From Enchytraeus crypticus (Eukaryota; Annelida; Clitellata; Enchytraeida; Enchytraeidae), in assembly GCA_905160935.1 (NCBI GenBank), contig CAJHZI010000436.1, forward strand, positions 1,067,001 through 1,131,000: a stretch of DNA of 64,000 nt. Reading direction: 5' to 3'. The notes under the pieces are model-generated. The model did no database searches. It was not told the DNA's origin and worked only from the letters and a program-made list of their open reading frames with translations. Of the stretch, positions 1 through 11,075 are shown piece by piece; positions within the stretch are counted from its first letter, which is position 1; each line of letters begins with the position of its first letter. The translations under genes were made by a program, and so were the position numbers.

Positions 1-1
1 C

Positions 2-2431
2 GGTGACGTGCTGCACCCTCTCCCTGCTGTTTTATTCTGGGACAGTGTGATATTTCGTTCTGTTAGGGGTGAGGACAAGAGACTTCGATTCTCATTCCAG
101 CCGCTCCAGCCCAGCTCTTCCGGCGATAGGAGTGGAAGAAGGAATCTCTTCGTGTTGCTGGACACACGGTACCACTGGCTGCACAGTTTGCATCATCTGC
201 CCATCTTTGCTTGCGTGCTGCGTCGTTCCTCGGGCGTCAAAGCCATCGACGTGCACGCGTTCCTTTGTGACAGCCATGAGCAAGCTTGTCGACTCTCTAC
301 TAAGCTCTCGCAGTTAAACTCTCGACAACTGCCGCCAACTATAGGAGAAGAGCGAAGTAGAGGTGCAGTGTTTGGCTATCTGCCCTTCGGTAAGGATGCA
401 GGCAAATCTGTGGAAGGTCAGTTTCAGAGGAGATCTGGATTGAGAAAGCAATCCGGCTGTGCGAGCCCATCTATTGGCGCCCAGAGGCGACACTATGGAT
501 CAACTCCTGCCCTCAATATGCTCTTCAGTGTGTCCAAGACACAAAAGATTGACGACACTATTCCGTACGATGACACGATTTATCACAGCTCCGTGGATTT
601 GGCGAGGTTTGCCGGTGATAACGTGGCAAACCATACCAGAGTTCAACCTCAGGTCAGCAGTTCTCTCGACTCAAAACTCAAGGCAAGCGATTGCCTACAG
701 ATGGGAAGTTCTTTGAGCTGCAACACACCGCCCAGTCAAAAACACCCGGGCAAGAAATCCACTAGAAAGTTATTCTCGCTATCAGATTTCAACATCTTGA
801 AATCGAGCAAAGCGTCGAGGGAGGCGAGTAAGACAAGGAAAGCTCTGGGTAGTGACAGCTTGACAAACTTGGCTGCCCCTGAAGTGATGTCCTCCTGCCA
901 GAGCATCAACTCCCTCTCTCCTGCAAGTCCCTTTAGTCCATCCGCTCAACTCTCTCCATCAAATAGAACCAATTCCACCAGCAGAGTTTTCTTTCTCGTT
1001 CAGGAGGATTTTTGTCCTCAAAAGCCGGAATCTTCATCTACTGTCGCTGAAAGACTTAGCTCATCCAGTTCCAGAAAGTCAAGTGAATCCAGTGAGCTCC
1101 AGAGAACCTCTGGAATAGGGACCTCCATGTCCGATCTCTACGCTTCCCAGGAAATCACTTCTACTCCAACTATATTAGAAGACTGTGAAAGTGACGGTGG
1201 TGTTGGAGCAGATATTCATTCCAAACCGATCGCGCAGATTCAACCACAAAAGCATCAGGAAAATCGGAGTCAGGTGGTACACGCCGACGTTCATCGCACC
1301 TCATCGAGCGAGGCTCCGGGGCTGACCCCGCCTGACTCAACAGGGCCCCTCGTCGTCAACGTCCCTGCCGGAAAGAGATTGGGTCAGATCCGCTTCGTCT
1401 ACTACGACGACGCCGATGTGAGTCGACCTGATCCGGAGGAAGTCTCAGATCAGAATGAATCCTGTAGCGAGTCCGGTGTAGAATCTGTTAAAGCTTCCGG
1501 TGATAATTTGAGTTCTCAGAAAATTAGCGAATGCTATACACTGCCGAACGCAGGTGAAGTAGCTGTACTAGATAAAGACAGTGAAGAACATCAGATAGAA
1601 GATGGTGGGTCAGATAGGACTGAACTCACTAGTCCTACTGTAGCGTGCAATATCTCTTCAGACGTCAAATCGTCCAATGCTATCAACTCAGACTGTAACG
1701 ACCTATCGAGGTCGGAGACCAACTGTGAATACAGCGAGGTAACTATGGATGTGTCTAACTTAAATATTCGAAACGAACCATACGGGTTTTCTTACAGCGT
1801 AAACGATATTACATCTCACAATCAAGTCATTCCACTTAATCCAAATCCTCAGCTGCGTGAGATGAAAAGATTGGAACTGCGCAGAATCGTCGTACCTGCA
1901 GCGGATATGGACCAGCCTCCTGGAAAAAGACTTCCTCGTCATTCTCTCGCTGACTTCACTCAGTATCTTCGACCTTCCAGCGCCCTGGTCAGAGCCGAGT
2001 CCCACGAGATGAATGGGGGTGACCGGAAGGGCTGGAAAAGTTCCGAGAATCTCCGGATACCCCGCCGAGACAGCTCTCCCATCAGAGCCGATGCTGGCAG
2101 TAATTACCAGTCTAACGCGAGCATAGACTCTGGCTCGTCTCTCTCCGTTAATTCGATATCTACAGAGAATCAGCTGATGAAGATGATGAACTGGCAGTTT
2201 AAATGTCCTCCCCCTTCCGTGACATCAGACTACCACACGCTACAGATGGATGAACTGGTTGGAATGGATTCGGATACTATCCGGAAGGAGAAGGAGCTGA
2301 AGGCGGAAAAGAAGAAGGAGGAAATAGAGGCAGAGCTGAGGAGTCTGAAGCAAGGCACTGAGAGAGGTCAGACCAGGGTGGGCTCACAGCATGAGGGGGG
2401 GTTCGATAAGACATTGGAATATTTCCCTTAA
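2..2431 (+). CDS. 3' coding part of a large Ser-rich protein, possible PTB-like segment (partial)
   Basis: The reading frame is already open at the left edge and runs without a stop to TAA at 2429-2431, about 810 codons, so this is the end of a gene whose start lies outside. The first ~105 residues look folded: alternating hydrophobic segments (FACVLRR, IDVHAFLCDS, then an amphipathic helix ending KLSQL) recall the last strands and C-terminal helix of a phosphotyrosine-binding (PTB/PID) domain. That is a shape resemblance only. The rest is Ser/Thr-rich and probably disordered, with an acidic patch (YYDDADVSRPDPEEVSD), a basic stretch near LRRIVVPAADMD, and a charged helix or coiled coil (KEKELKAEKKKEEIEAEL) in the last 55 residues. 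It could be an adaptor protein, but I do not recognise the family. A splice site inside the open frame cannot be excluded. Confidence 0.75.
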   Translation, partial: GDVLHPLPAVLFWDSVIFRSVRGEDKRLRFSFQPLQPSSSGDRSGRRNLFVLLDTRYHWLHSLHHLPIFACVLRRSSGVKAIDVHAFLCDSHEQACRLSTKLSQLNSRQLPPTIGEERSRGAVFGYLPFGKDAGKSVEGQFQRRSGLRKQSGCASPSIGAQRRHYGSTPALNMLFSVSKTQKIDDTIPYDDTIYHSSVDLARFAGDNVANHTRVQPQVSSSLDSKLKASDCLQMGSSLSCNTPPSQKHPGKKSTRKLFSLSDFNILKSSKASREASKTRKALGSDSLTNLAAPEVMSSCQSINSLSPASPFSPSAQLSPSNRTNSTSRVFFLVQEDFCPQKPESSSTVAERLSSSSSRKSSESSELQRTSGIGTSMSDLYASQEITSTPTILEDCESDGGVGADIHSKPIAQIQPQKHQENRSQVVHADVHRTSSSEAPGLTPPDSTGPLVVNVPAGKRLGQIRFVYYDDADVSRPDPEEVSDQNESCSESGVESVKASGDNLSSQKISECYTLPNAGEVAVLDKDSEEHQIEDGGSDRTELTSPTVACNISSDVKSSNAINSDCNDLSRSETNCEYSEVTMDVSNLNIRNEPYGFSYSVNDITSHNQVIPLNPNPQLREMKRLELRRIVVPAADMDQPPGKRLPRHSLADFTQYLRPSSALVRAESHEMNGGDRKGWKSSENLRIPRRDSSPIRADAGSNYQSNASIDSGSSLSVNSISTENQLMKMMNWQFKCPPPSVTSDYHTLQMDELVGMDSDTIRKEKELKAEKKKEEIEAELRSLKQGTERGQTRVGSQHEGGFDKTLEYFP

Positions 2432-2448
2432 ACTCTCTATATCTCTCT

Positions 2449-2548
2449 GTCTCTGTCTCTCTCTCTCTCTCTTTATCTCTGCCTTACACATACGGCACTG
2501 CCTACTGGCAGGTCCATGGCTCTACGGGCAGGTCCATAAACTATAATT

Positions 2549-2592
<44 letters not shown>
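2449..2592. repeat. (CT)n microsatellites in the putative 3' UTR
   Basis: Two CT/TC runs flank a copy of the interspersed motif ACTGCCTACTGGCAGGTCC. That motif recurs near 35673, 40690 and 48894 and belongs to repeat family F (see 40664). Confidence 0.85.
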
Positions 2593-2594
<2 letters not shown>

Positions 2595-3052
2595 TTCTCT
2601 GTTAGTGCACTACCTACTATCAAGTCAGTGTCATATAACGCCTCAACTCTTCTTTATCTTCACTTTTCCTCTTCTGTTCACACACCTTCATCTTTAAATC
2701 ATCTAACATTCCTAATCTCGGTCTGTCTCTGCTTATTTTTCCGTCCATGCTACCTTCATGACCTCTTTTAGTAAACTATCTCCCCGCAGAATGTGTCCTA
2801 TCTCTAAGCTACGTTGGATTATTTCCTGAAAATTGCTTTCTGTATACTGTATAGTTTCTAAAGAATATTTCAGAAAAACTCAATTCCTCTAATTTTGTGT
2901 CTACATTGCTAACTATATATGACGAAGTAGGGAAATGTTTTCCTTCTACTGCTATCTGAAACTGTACTGTCGTGAACTCTTAAGTGTCTGATTGTTCGAA
3001 AAGAATTAAAAATATTTTCAATGAACTTTCAGACTGCTAAGAGAATATGTAG

Positions 3053-3282
3053 AATGTCTAAATAACGTAGGGGTAACGTCATGAAGTTTTAAATGACAAA
3101 TCCTGAGGTGATTTGAATCCTCGTGGGTTCGAATCCCGGCCACGCTGATCTGAGAGTAAAATCTCGGACATTCACTGGACTGGTTATACGGAAAATGATC
3201 TAAATTCCTAACGCTTTAAACATGTGGTATTAAAAGTGATAGATATCAACATAGTTGATTATTCACTATAATGCGTGTTTAC

Positions 3283-3287
<5 letters not shown>
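3053..3287 (+). mobile_element. SINE-A copy 1 (tRNA-derived)
   Basis: Carries the B-box-like GGGTTCGAATCCCGGCC, the central block GATCTGAGAGTAAAATCTCG and the 3' block GTGATAGATATCAACATAG. The tail runs into an AT microsatellite. There are eight copies of this ~230-bp family in the window. Confidence 0.8.

Positions 3288-3365
<78 letters not shown>
3284..3365. repeat. (TA)n microsatellite
   Basis: About 80 bp of nearly pure TA immediately after SINE-A copy 1. The Tyr/Ile reading frames over it are artefacts. Confidence 0.95.
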
Positions 3366-3371
<6 letters not shown>

Positions 3372-3576
3372 GTATATATAATCGTAACGACTGCTGGGTG
3401 TTTTCATTTTGGACGCCTTCGAACTACTTGTATATCTGTGATTATATTGCTCTGTTCTTTTGGAATGAATTGTTTTCGGTTATTATTGCATTCATCCGTG
3501 ATGGTGAATTGCAACAAATCTTTTCAAGAACCCTGCCTCATGATACCTCAGTAATTACAAATCTAACAAATCCTGA

Positions 3577-3800
3577 AAGTCTCAATAGCATGGAGTTTTA
3601 ACTAACAGATCCTGAGGTGATTTGAATCCTCGTGGGTTCGAATCCCGGCCGCGCTGATCTGAGAGTAAAATCTAGGACATTCACTGGACTGGTTATACGG
3701 AAAATGGTCTAAATTTCCTAACGGTTTAAACATGTGGTATTAAAAAGTGATAGATATCAACATAGTTGATCATTTCAATATAATGCGTGTTTACTTTTTT
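3577..3800 (+). mobile_element. SINE-A copy 2
   Basis: Same B box, central and 3' blocks as the copy at 3053. The 5' tRNA-like part is shortened after CTCAATAGCATGGAG. Confidence 0.75.
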
Positions 3801-3929
3801 TATCATTGCACTAACCCTGCCTCATGAAACCCCAGTAATTACAAACCTATAGCGCTCTAACCGGGCGCGATCTGATGATTTCTCCATATGAGTAGTAATT
3901 GAGTTCCCCAAGCTTTGTCCGGGTCTTTT

Positions 3930-4130
3930 GATGAATAGACCAACCGGTGACTGCACGTGTCGTAGAAGGCGACTAAAGCACTAAGATCCAAACCAAAATC
4001 AAAAAGGGCATTCGGTCGGTGAGCGTCTAGGCTTCAGAAATTGTCACAAAATTTTCCTAAATGAATGAAAAAATCGGTGATTGACTGATGATATGATGTG
4101 GGACAGTGAGGAGCGGAGAAGGTTTACTGA
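3930..4130 (+). repeat. Interspersed repeat family D, 5' part
   Basis: Contains CCGGTGACTGCACGTGTCG, GGGCATTCGGTCGGTGAGCG and GATTGACTGATGATA. Best full copies are at 43070-43252 (+) and 58240-58500 (-). Confidence 0.6.
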
Positions 4131-4277
4131 TAATAATCTCAAATACTCTTTTCTACTGAGCTGTCATTCCAAAGACCAATATTGCAAATAGCGCTATAAT
4201 TGACGTAATGAATCTTAGCCATGGCTGCATCGGTCAAAAGCCTTTACAAATCTAATGGTAAAACACCCAACTTTTTT

Positions 4278-4515
4278 AATGTCTAAATAGTGAAGGGGCA
4301 ACGTCATGAAGTTTTAAATGACAGATCCTGAGGTGAATTGAACCATCGTGGATTCGAATCCTAGCCGCGCTGATCTGAGAGTAAAATCTCGAACATTCAC
4401 AGGACTGTGTACACGGAAAATGGTTTATATTTCCTAATGGTTTAAATATGTGATATTAAAAGTTATAGATATCAACATGGTTGATCAAGTCACTCTAATG
4501 CGTATTTACTTTTTT
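4278..4515 (+). mobile_element. SINE-A copy 3
   Basis: Full-length copy starting AATGTCTAAATAG, with a diverged B box (GATTCGAATCCTAGCC) and the family 3' end GCGTATTTACTTTTTT. Confidence 0.75.
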
Positions 4516-5360
4516 ACCGTCACAAAAACTCTACTTGAATAGTTATACTGGAACGTAAAGCATCCGCAAACTGACCGCAATCAGTGACTTTTTTAAACAT
4601 TTGAGCGACCTATTGATACAAAAGGTCTTGATATGCGACATATTATTGCTAAATCGTCAATATCTCTATTATCCGTCTCCTCGACAAAAACCAGTCAACC
4701 ACGCTCTATTCTCAAGCGCTAACGAACAGATTACTCTGTTGAAACTGTTGTATCAAGAAATATATATTCAGTTAACTTAAAGGAAAGTATAATTTAGAGA
4801 TAGTGAAGAATTCTATACGTGTTCTGTTCAACAGTAAACTGTGAGACGTCCTTCATTCAGATCAACCAGTGGTTCACTTACAATGATCTGTTTTGTATTA
4901 TACTTTATAACAGCTTATAATAGGAGGAGCGTAGAGTATTAACTGATCCCCATTTAGGAAAGAAAATAGCTTCCTATAAACTCTATTCAAGGAAACATTT
5001 AAATCATGCATTTGATCGTTAAGTGAAATACTAACAGTGGCAAAGGTTAAAATGGGCAAGCAAGAGGACTCTTAATTAAAAGATGTAATCTTGTCAGCTC
5101 AGTTAAATGAGCTGATTTACTAGCTCATTATATTGTTGTTTATTGGTTTTTATTATATGTAGGCCCTATATTTGAGTAAAAATTTCATTTTATTTATGGC
5201 TAAACTTGTCTTGCGCCACTAAGTGCAATAATCATCTGATATCGACAATTAGGCAATTGAACCTATATGATATATCAAATAATAAAACTGCAATATCGGC
5301 CAGATCTTGAACCATTGCGTAAAATTTCTAAAATTCTTATTACGGAATTTATATTTTTAC
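4516..5360. other. Intergenic DNA, no gene seen
   Basis: AT-rich sequence. I see no coding pattern, RNA gene or recognised repeat in it. Confidence 0.5.
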
Positions 5361-5422
5361 CCCGGTGTAAAGAACCTGAGGTTTGATAAAAACGATTCAA
5401 GCAACACGTGCTGATTTATTAT
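5361..5422 (-). mobile_element. 3' tail of a KRPDG-type retroelement (family E)
   Basis: Read on the minus strand it ends GGTTCTTTACACCGGGGTAA, the same 3' tail found at 28115 (-) and 41028-41180 (+), followed by TAA/TAT-rich repeats. It is only about 60 bp long and lies about 105 bp past the stop of the DUOX pseudogene on the same strand. Confidence 0.6.
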
Positions 5423-5526
5423 TATTATTACTATTATTATTATTATTATCTTTGCTCGTTATTTCTCTGTTTGTTATTATTATAATTATCATTAAATTAC
5501 TAAATAAATCAATCAATCAATGATGA

Positions 5527-6510
5527 TTAAAAGTTTTCGTGATGATGAACGAAGAGCACATCGCTGGTGCAGGCGTTGGTCCCTGGAGCAAGCCTGCTCA
5601 ACGCTGCGAGTGAGGGGATGTAGTCCACAGCTGGACACACCGAACACATTAGTCGATGGATGTTCCTTCATGACGACTTTCAGGACTTCCGGGAAATCTG
5701 GTCGGCCAAACTGAGCGGTGGACCTCAAACCAGTGGACAGACTCCTGTCTGAGATCTTCTGGAAGTGGCGCTCACATAGGTACTTATGTGATGCGGAAAT
5801 CAAACTTTCCCTTGAACTGTGTGATGAAGGTGTTAACCACCATAATGTTGGAATGATCTTTCTGCTCCACCTGTCTGATGATGTCTGTCATCCACTCGAA
5901 GTGGCGCTGGGTGCGAGTCACCCAGATGATGTAGACCTTTTTACAAATCATGTCCCGATTTCCTCTCTCCGACCTGTGAGCAATATCCTTGAGGATAGAA
6001 GCGAATGGAATGACTCCAATGCCTCTACCAGTCAATATGGACACCTCGTATTTACTCCAGTCCTGATGTCCTAATCCATAGGGACCGTCCAGATACACCT
6101 TGGGCAGGGGTTTCTTGACCAGCTGACGGGGGTCCTAAAGCTTTCGAATATTTTTCGTCCAGGGACCCACGGCCCTGACATGTATGCTGATGAGGTGGTT
6201 CTCGTGGGGCGCCGAGGTTAGGGTGAGGGGGTGGTACTCACTGCCGCTGTGAGCCAGACAGGCTATAGGCGCATCCACTGCCCTAAGCGGTACTCGAAGT
6301 TAGGAGGCTTCCTTAGCTCCAGGTATGTCACGTCCGGGGAGGTAGAAGTGCGCTCAGATTCCCCTCCCATCTCGCTCATCTCGAACTCGGATGTCATAGA
6401 AAATTTCTCCCCGCCAATCAGCTGACTGATTGTTGCTTCTGGAGATTGAAATGAAGCACCGGCTGAATCTGAAGCCTCCACGACTGCAACTTCTTCTGTT
6501 TCTTATGAAG
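5527..6510 (-). pseudogene. Decayed intronless copy of the dual oxidase (DUOX) C-terminus
   Basis: Minus-strand translation in shifting frames gives the DUOX C-terminal flavoprotein region in order: [11 protein letters not shown], then [13 protein letters not shown] (FAD-binding loop), [33 protein letters not shown] (NADPH-binding glycine motif, one Gly changed), [42 protein letters not shown], and finally HHHENF plus TAA at 5527-5529, the typical DUOX end. Lesions are visible: a frame change near 6265, an in-frame TAG near 6140, a frame change near 5785 and another near 5560. About 330 codons follow each other with no intron, whereas DUOX genes usually have many introns here, so a retrocopy is likely. 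A live DUOX would transfer electrons from NADPH to O2 to make H2O2; this copy cannot encode it. The 5' limit (about 6510) is uncertain. Confidence 0.85.
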
Positions 6511-6900
6511 TATCTGACGGCTGCGATTATCAATTCGGTCATGCTTCTCACGCTGTTGTACTATTATTATTCTTATTATTATTATGATTTAATAATTTAC
6601 TGATTTATTGCATAAATAAATACATTATTTATAAATTTACTTAGTCATTGGTTTAGTGAAATCAAATATATTAAAGTAAATTTTAAAAATATATTTTATA
6701 ACTGAAATGTTTCTTCAAAACGGTTAAACAAGGATACAAATAAATCACTAGGCATTCTCGTAATGGCGGATTTGTTTACAAACATTGGCGCCCACGCCTT
6801 ATCACATTGTGAAACTAAATTATCAAATAAAATCATTAATTGTTCGCATTTTTTGATCCGAAGACATAAAGTAATGTAACACAAGTGATTTAACATCTTT
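6511..6900. other. Short intergenic region before TTD14
   Basis: AT-rich sequence between the DUOX pseudogene and the TTD14-like gene. It presumably holds the TTD14 promoter and 5' UTR, but I see no clear TATA box or other site. Confidence 0.4.
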
Positions 6901-9900
6901 ATGTTATTCTTAACTCGCTTGATTAGGACCAGTAAAGTTCTCAGTAACGTTGACATTTCATATACCAACAAGTTTCGCTTTAATTCCAAAATTATAAAAG
7001 ATAATCCAAATAAAGGTAGTATGTCGAAGCTAAAGGAAGATGACAAGAAGATTGTGTATAAACTGGTGTTAACGGGTGGTTAGTATAATAGTTTTGCATT
7101 TTGGTTTGATTTTATAAAAAGTCAATTACAATATTTAAATATTTAGAATTAAATAACCTTTGTTGTTGCTGTTGTACAATTTGACCTTCTTTCTATAAGT
7201 TGAATATAAATCTTTTTAATTATTCCATTTTAATGTTAACTGTTTATAGGTAAGAGAAGGGTAGTCAAGGTGATCCTGCAGATGCTGCGGATAGAAATCT
7301 AAAATTTATATAAATAATTTATTGTACTGAACTGTAATCACTTTTAAGACTCCTCAAACTTCACATGCGAAGATAGTAAAGCGAAGTAGAGAAAGAAAAT
7401 TTTGACCTTACAAGTGTTTTATTTTGATTTATTTGTGTTTGATCTATTTTTCTCATTTACCTTGCTACTATAGTGGCTCATTTTTGTGTTTCTTGATGAT
7501 TAAATGTATTATTTTGTCGATTGATTGATTGATTGACTGATTGGTTGATTGATTGAATGATAGATTGGTTGATTCATTGACTGACTGATTCATTGACTGA
7601 TTGGTTGATTGATTGATTGGTTGATTGACTGATTTATTGATTGATCTAGGTCCTTGTGGTGGTAAAACCACGGGTCAAGTGCGACTGTCAACATTCTTTG
7701 AAAACTTGGGATGGAAGGTTTGTTCAGCTGTTCATAGCAATTTATAATAAATCTTTTCATTTTAAATTCAAATATACATGTATAATTAACTAGTATAAAT
7801 ATTCCTCATTTGTAACCTTTGAGTCCAGCTAATCTTTTCCATTGTTCTCCATATCCACTTTTCCAATGCCTCCTGATATATTTGTTTAGTTTTCTGAAAT
7901 ATTTGTTCCTTAAAGTTCATGTTTCACATCCATATAATAGCGTGGTCCATGCCTAGATTTTTCTCCATCTTTATCTTGAAAACCTAGTCCAAATATTAAC
8001 TCATCATCATCATCATCTTCCCTTAAATCCCAGTTTAACCAGGGTCGGGATACGAAAAGACTTTCTTTTATCCAAAATATTAACTAGTGGTATTAATCCA
8101 AATTAAATTAAATTATTAGTCCGACTATTATTAGTCCAAATATTAACTAAACAGTAATTATTTTCTAAATTAGTTTTTTAAAGATTAGTAATTAATTTAT
8201 TTTGCAGATTGGTCTGGGTAAATTGATCTGTAGTGATGTGTGCTGTGGGGACACCACTGACATCATCCTTGGATGAGGAAATGGACATTAAACCTTTATC
8301 ATTATTATTATTACTATTATTATTATTACTATTATTATTAATGTGTTAGAAATTTGTAAAGTTATTTTGAAGTCAATGAATGTTAGGATGTTATAAATTA
8401 TAGAATAAGTAAACTTTTAATTGTTAGTATTCTGACACTTGAGCAGTTGAATTAGTTGCTTTCTTTGACATGAATATCAATATACTCAACGTTTCTAGAT
8501 ATTTTGCTGAATTAATGTAAAAACATTTTGAATAATTCCTAATTTACACCAATTTTATATTTTTACAGGTTTACAGAGTACCTGAGACGGCTTCTATTCT
8601 AATCGGGTAATATTCAATAATAATAATAATAATAATCAAATAATAATAATAATAATAATAATCAAATACTAATAATAATAATAATAATCAAATAATGATA
8701 ATAATAGTAATAATCGGCACTCATGGCACTTAGCGATCATTTTCCTAATGCTCATTGCCCCATGAGAAACACGACTATTTCACTGCATTTAAATTCTGGC
8801 CTCGCCCGTCACTGACATCGCTTTCGAGTGATGAAACTGACATTAACATTAGCATGTTTTTAAAAGCCTGAGCTTAGTGCGACAATACGATAAATAATAG
8901 AGTAAGAATTTAACTCAGGTTTTTTTCAGCTTAACGTTGATTTTTAAATCTAACATCAATTTGACGTAGTTCGTTTAGGTCGTGTAATTCTGTTTTATGT
9001 GTTGTTTCAGTGGAGGGGTCAAGTTTCAGGACATGACGGCGGAAGAAGGTTTTTATTTCTATTAATAATATAATAATAATAATGGTTTCCTCATATAGGG
9101 ATGATGTCAGGGTCGCCCCCCCCCCCCCCCCCCCCCCCATCACGTGTCACTACAAATCTATTCACCTCAAACGATCTGAAAAACACGTGCTGAAGAGAAA
9201 GAGAAGATCCTAAACTGTGTAGTTAATATTACAAACCCTTCTTTAGCTTCACGCCAGATTTAAATTTAAAACTTTAATGTGAATATCAGTATCACTCGTT
9301 GATATCAGACATGGAAGAGTCCATAGTTACATTACAATATAATAAGATAAATAATAAAATAAAATACATCAGTACAACTCACAACTCTGAAATATATCAT
9401 ATTTAGACCAAATCCTTAATCCTTCTGTACTAAATTAATTTTTTAAAATGGATCTACTAAAGTTTATGTGTCCAGTTTTCCTACTTCTTCATCTTTCAAG
9501 TTTGGCTCATATGGCGCCCCTGGATTTACAAAGAGAGAGAGAGAGAGAGCCATGATCATTTATTTGTAACTGAATCAAAATATACACAAAGCGCATACAA
9601 CGAGACAGAACACAAAACAAACACTAAACTTAACTTTAGGGTACTTTTAAGCAGCATATAAGCTAATCCGGTGCGAGGAGTTTTCAGTTATTTTGCTACT
9701 GTCAAACTTGAAGGTTTCCTTAATATTCCAACAATTCCAGTGTTTAGCGTCTGTAAGAAAGTTTAGATTTTTGTTTAATTTATCACTGAATCTGTTTCTG
9801 CTATATTGTAATACGATTGATTGTGTCTTTATTTTCAGCGTACAGGTTTCAGCTTGATCTGATCTTTACAATGATGCAGATAGAGAACACGTTCTTTGAC

Positions 9901-11043
9901 CTCGCTGAGTCGTCCAATCAGAACTGCCTCGTCATCTGTGACAGAGGAGTCATGGATGCCTCAGCATGTATGTCGATTTTCTTATTATTTATTAATTAAT
10001 TTATATACTTACTATCTATTTATTTGGTCTTATTATTTTGAATCTGCCACTTGGTAGTGCACTGAAGAAGAAGATTATTTACAAGATAATGGAATCTAAA
10101 CGAAAAGAAGTCTCAAATAGGGGATTGACTGATGATACGATGTAAGACAGAGAGGATATGAGACAGTCTGTTCGTACCCCGACCCTAGTTAGGATGAGAT
10201 TCTAGGGAAGATGATGATGATGATTTACAAGAACATGATTAGAATAAGGACGGGAACCTTAGTAGTAGTTATTGAATCTGTTACAAAAATAGAAGAATTT
10301 GAAAGTAATATGTAAAGATGATTGAATTAAACTAACAATATGATCCATACGATTGCCAGTTTGCACTCCCTTAACGTTAATCTCAGAAGCACTAACATGT
10401 AGAAATTAGATCCTTTTTTATCTTAATTATAATTTTTGTCAATCTTGATTTTCTTTTTAAATTAATTATGTAATGAAATACGGATGTATTGATTTATTCA
10501 TGATTTATTTGGCTGATTGATGGATCGATTGATTGATTAGTCAATTAAGTTACCAATTGATTTATACATTCATATATGAATTGATTTCTAGATTGATTGA
10601 TTGATTAATAGGTCAATTCAGTGATTGATTTAATTGATTCATTGGTAGGCTAATGGATTTCCTAATTGATTGATTATTGACGGACTGATTGATTGATTGA
10701 TGGACTGGTTGATTGATTGATGGACTGATTGATTGGTTGATGGACTGATTGATTTATTGATGGTCTGATTGATTGATTGATGGACTGATTGATTGATTGA
10801 TGGACTGATTGATTGATTGATGGACTGATTGATTGATTGATGGACTGATTTATTGATTGACAGACTAGTGGACTGATCAATTGATTGATTGACTGATTGA
10901 TTGATTGATTGACTGATTGTTTGATTGATTGATTGACTGATTGATTGATTGATTGATCAACGGATTGTTTAATTGATTGATTGACCAGACATGACAGGGA
11001 ACCAGTGGGAGTGGATGAAGCAGGAGAATGGCTGAAACGAGAT

Positions 11044-11075
<32 letters not shown>

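Noticed and set aside
3121-3150. tRNA gene suggested by GGTTCGAATCCCGG
   Set aside because: It is the B box of a SINE; no cloverleaf stems pair and the same block recurs in eight SINE-A copies. The same applies to GGTTCAAATCC in SINE-B.
3255-3601. Open frames over the (TA)n tract (Tyr/Ile repeats)
   Set aside because: Pure microsatellite translation; no coding signal outside the repeat.
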